Source: Asticcacaulis solisilvae
Lineage (GTDB): Bacteria > Pseudomonadota > Alphaproteobacteria > Caulobacterales > Caulobacteraceae
DNA length: 64,000 nucleotides
Assembly: GCF_017875235.1 (NCBI RefSeq)
Contig: NZ_JAGGMI010000014.1
Span: 47,665 to 111,664 of the forward strand
Direction: 5' to 3'
Shown here piece by piece: positions 62,394 through 64,000 of the stretch; within the stretch, counting starts at the first letter, position 1; every line of letters starts with the position of its first letter. A program made the position numbers and the translations under genes. A model generated the notes under the pieces. The model did not search any database, was not told the DNA's origin, and worked only from the letters and a program-made list of their open reading frames with translations.

Positions 62394-63371
62394 GACAGGG
62401 TTCGGAAACTCCGGCTGGTTCGGCGCATCGGGGAAGTTCTGCGCTTCCAAAGCAATGCCATCCCCTTGGCGATACAGAATACCGCCTTTGCCGGGCAGCG
62501 TGCCGATCAGGAAGTTGCCCGTATAAAGCTGGATGCCCGGCTCGGTCGTCAGGATATCCAGACCAATGCCCGTTGACTGATCGAACAACCGCGCGGCCTG
62601 TTTGGGTTCAGCCGTCTTGCCGCCCCGCAGGACGAAATTATGGTCATAGCCGCGTCCGATGGCGACCTGCGCGTCATCAGCCCTGCGCACACCATCATTC
62701 AGACGCCGTCCTGCGCGGAAATCGAACACCGTACCCGTCACATCGCGCAACTCACCGGTGGGGATCAGTGTGCCATCGATCGGCGTATACGCGTCCGCGG
62801 CCAGGGTGAGTTCGGCGTCGAGCCCGCTGCCGAAATTGAACAGGGCGTGGTTGGTCAGGTTGATGATGGTCGGGGCGTCCGTTGTCGCTTCATAGTCGAT
62901 GCGCAGGTCTGTGTCCGATAGCGTAAAGGTCACCGCCACGGTCAATTCACCGGGATAACCCTGCTCGCCGTCCGGACTGACGCGCGACATGCGGACATAA
63001 TCGTCGCCCACCGCATCAATGGTCCAGTCAATCTTGTCGAAGCCCTGCAAACCGCCGTGCAGACTGTTGTCGCCATCATTCCGTGTCAGCTGATAGGTCT
63101 TGCCCTCAAGCGCAAACCGTCCGCCAGCAATGCGATTGGCATAGCGGCCAACCGTGACGCCCAGATAGTCCGGCTGTTCGATATAGGGCTTAAGTGTGTC
63201 ATGACCCAGCACGACATCCTTCATGGCCCCGTCGCGATCCGGCACCATCAGGCTTTGCAGGGTGGCGCCATAGGCCAGTATGGTGGCGCTTAAACGGCTG
63301 CTCTGGAGGGTAACAGCCTCGATCTCACGACCGTAAGGCAGGTGGTCAAAGACAAATCGGCGGCTGGTCAT
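62337..63371 (-). CDS. galM: Aldose 1-epimerase (mutarotase)
   Basis: 344-aa galactose mutarotase family enzyme interconverting alpha and beta anomers of glucose, galactose, xylose or arabinose. Family motifs are VTVGRYANRIAGGRF, NSLHGGLQGFDK (first catalytic His), and LTNHALFNFGSG (second His), with the C-terminal glutamate in the YRQGDGIALEAQNFPDAPNQ region. No signal peptide is seen. ATG 63371 is chosen over an upstream start 15 codons earlier because MTSRRFVFDHLPYG is where the family begins. It is divergent from the sugar-acid gene at 63516. Confidence 0.92.
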   Translation of the reverse strand: MTSRRFVFDHLPYGREIEAVTLQSSRLSATILAYGATLQSLMVPDRDGAMKDVVLGHDTLKPYIEQPDYLGVTVGRYANRIAGGRFALEGKTYQLTRNDGDNSLHGGLQGFDKIDWTIDAVGDDYVRMSRVSPDGEQGYPGELTVAVTFTLSDTDLRIDYEATTDAPTIINLTNHALFNFGSGLDAELTLAADAYTPIDGTLIPTGELRDVTGTVFDFRAGRRLNDGVRRADDAQVAIGRGYDHNFVLRGGKTAEPKQAARLFDQSTGIGLDILTTEPGIQLYTGNFLIGTLPGKGGILYRQGDGIALEAQNFPDAPNQPEFPNPVLRPGETYRQTTIHRFFTR

Positions 63372-63515
63372 TGGCGTCCCTGAATAGGATTTGGTAGTGG
63401 TCTTAAATCGCCGCATCGCCCCTGTAAATCGCTTCCGAACCTATTCCTCAGACAATTGACATTTGGGGAGGCGCCGACTACACCAACCATCAAATCGCTC
63501 AAACAGGAAACGCTT

Positions 63516-64000
63516 ATGTCGTACCGTCTCATTCAGGTTGTCAGTTCGGACGGTGTCCGTCAGGTTCTCGCGGCGGATGCGGATGGCGCTCGCGTGATCG
63601 AAGGCGTGTCCTCGACCTATGAACTGGCCATGGCCGCCATTAAGGCCGGCCGCTCGATCGCCGACCAGGTGGCGACGCAGGGTCTCGGCGAAACCGTCGA
63701 TGTCGATCTGGCGCTGTCTGAAGGCCGCGTCCTGGCGCCAATCGACCATCCCGATCCCGCTCACCTGCATGTGACGGGCACAGGCCTGACCCACCTGGGC
63801 TCGGCCGAAGGCCGCCAGCGCATGCACGAAAAGGCGGCAGCGGAAACAACCGATTCCATGCGCATGTTCCTGATGGGCGTGAAGGACGGCAAGCCCAAGG
63901 CGGGTGAAGTCGGCGCCCAGCCGGAATGGTTCTACAAGGGCAATGGCCACACCCTGGTCGGTCCGGGCAAGGCCCTGACCTCCCCTGCCTTTGCCCAGGA
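63516..64000 (+). CDS. AraD1/GguC-family (FAH-fold) protein, truncated by window end
   Basis: 161 codons are visible of a gene that continues beyond the window. ATG 63516 has AGGAAA 6 nt upstream. The start MSYRLIQVVSSDGVRQV and the stretch LHVTGTGLTHLGSAEGRQ are typical of the GguC/AraD1 group of fumarylacetoacetate-hydrolase-like proteins, several of which dehydrate 2-keto-3-deoxy-L-arabonate in oxidative arabinose breakdown. That function fits a hemicellulose-degrading genome but is inference from family. The 144 bp between it and galM must hold both promoters; no clear operator was seen. Confidence 0.8.
   Translation, partial: MSYRLIQVVSSDGVRQVLAADADGARVIEGVSSTYELAMAAIKAGRSIADQVATQGLGETVDVDLALSEGRVLAPIDHPDPAHLHVTGTGLTHLGSAEGRQRMHEKAAAETTDSMRMFLMGVKDGKPKAGEVGAQPEWFYKGNGHTLVGPGKALTSPAFAQ

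Overview
The window looks like chromosomal DNA of a Caulobacteraceae alphaproteobacterium, most likely Asticcacaulis or a close relative. The reasons are two very large TonB-dependent receptors paired with flavin-dependent (tryptophan) halogenase genes and DUF6445, high-GC coding with many ATGA overlaps, NasT/NasS-controlled nitrate assimilation, and Caulobacterales-type intergenic palindromes. The genus is inference; no marker gene is present.

Region 1 (1-9.1 kb): a halogenase cut by the window edge and its upstream TonB receptor (both minus), a 770-bp regulatory intergenic region with two candidate small RNAs, an IclR regulator, and a histidine kinase/NtrC-like pair (minus). Region 2 (9.1-15.4 kb): a second IclR regulator, a MacB-like ABC ATPase and permease, and a secreted GH3 beta-glucosidase. 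Region 3 (15.5-23.1 kb): a tightly overlapping type IV secretion operon virB2-3-4-6-8-9-10-11 with no recognisable virB1, virB5, virB7, virD4 or relaxase. Region 4 (23.2-45.2 kb): plant cell-wall glycan utilisation. It holds a GH74 xyloglucanase and a third IclR regulator, then a six-gene minus-strand operon (TonB receptor, small secreted protein, DUF6445 protein, three halogenase-family proteins, the middle one lacking the catalytic residues), then a GH31 alpha-xylosidase and four esterases. LacI-type operator-like palindromes flank several of these genes.

Region 5 (45.4-47.4 kb): tRNA-Lys(CTT), an HPt protein, an adrenodoxin-type ferredoxin and an S1/P1 nuclease. Region 6 (47.5-62.4 kb): nitrate assimilation. 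nasT and nasS encode the RNA-binding antiterminator and its nitrate-sensing partner. Two target transcription units follow: porin-nrtA-nrtB-nrtD and narK-nirB-nirD-nasA-cobA. Each is preceded by a leader with two hexaloop hairpins (A at loop position 1, G at position 4) and a Rho-independent terminator, which is the expected NasT target. The last stretch has galM (minus) and the start of a GguC/AraD1-type gene cut by the window end.

The parts fit a plant-material degrader. GH74 cuts xyloglucan, esterases strip acyl groups, TonB receptors import oligosaccharides, GH31 and GH3 release xylose and glucose, and GalM and GguC/AraD1-type enzymes process sugars, while nitrate is taken up and reduced to ammonium. 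All functions are assigned by reading protein motifs; no database search was run.
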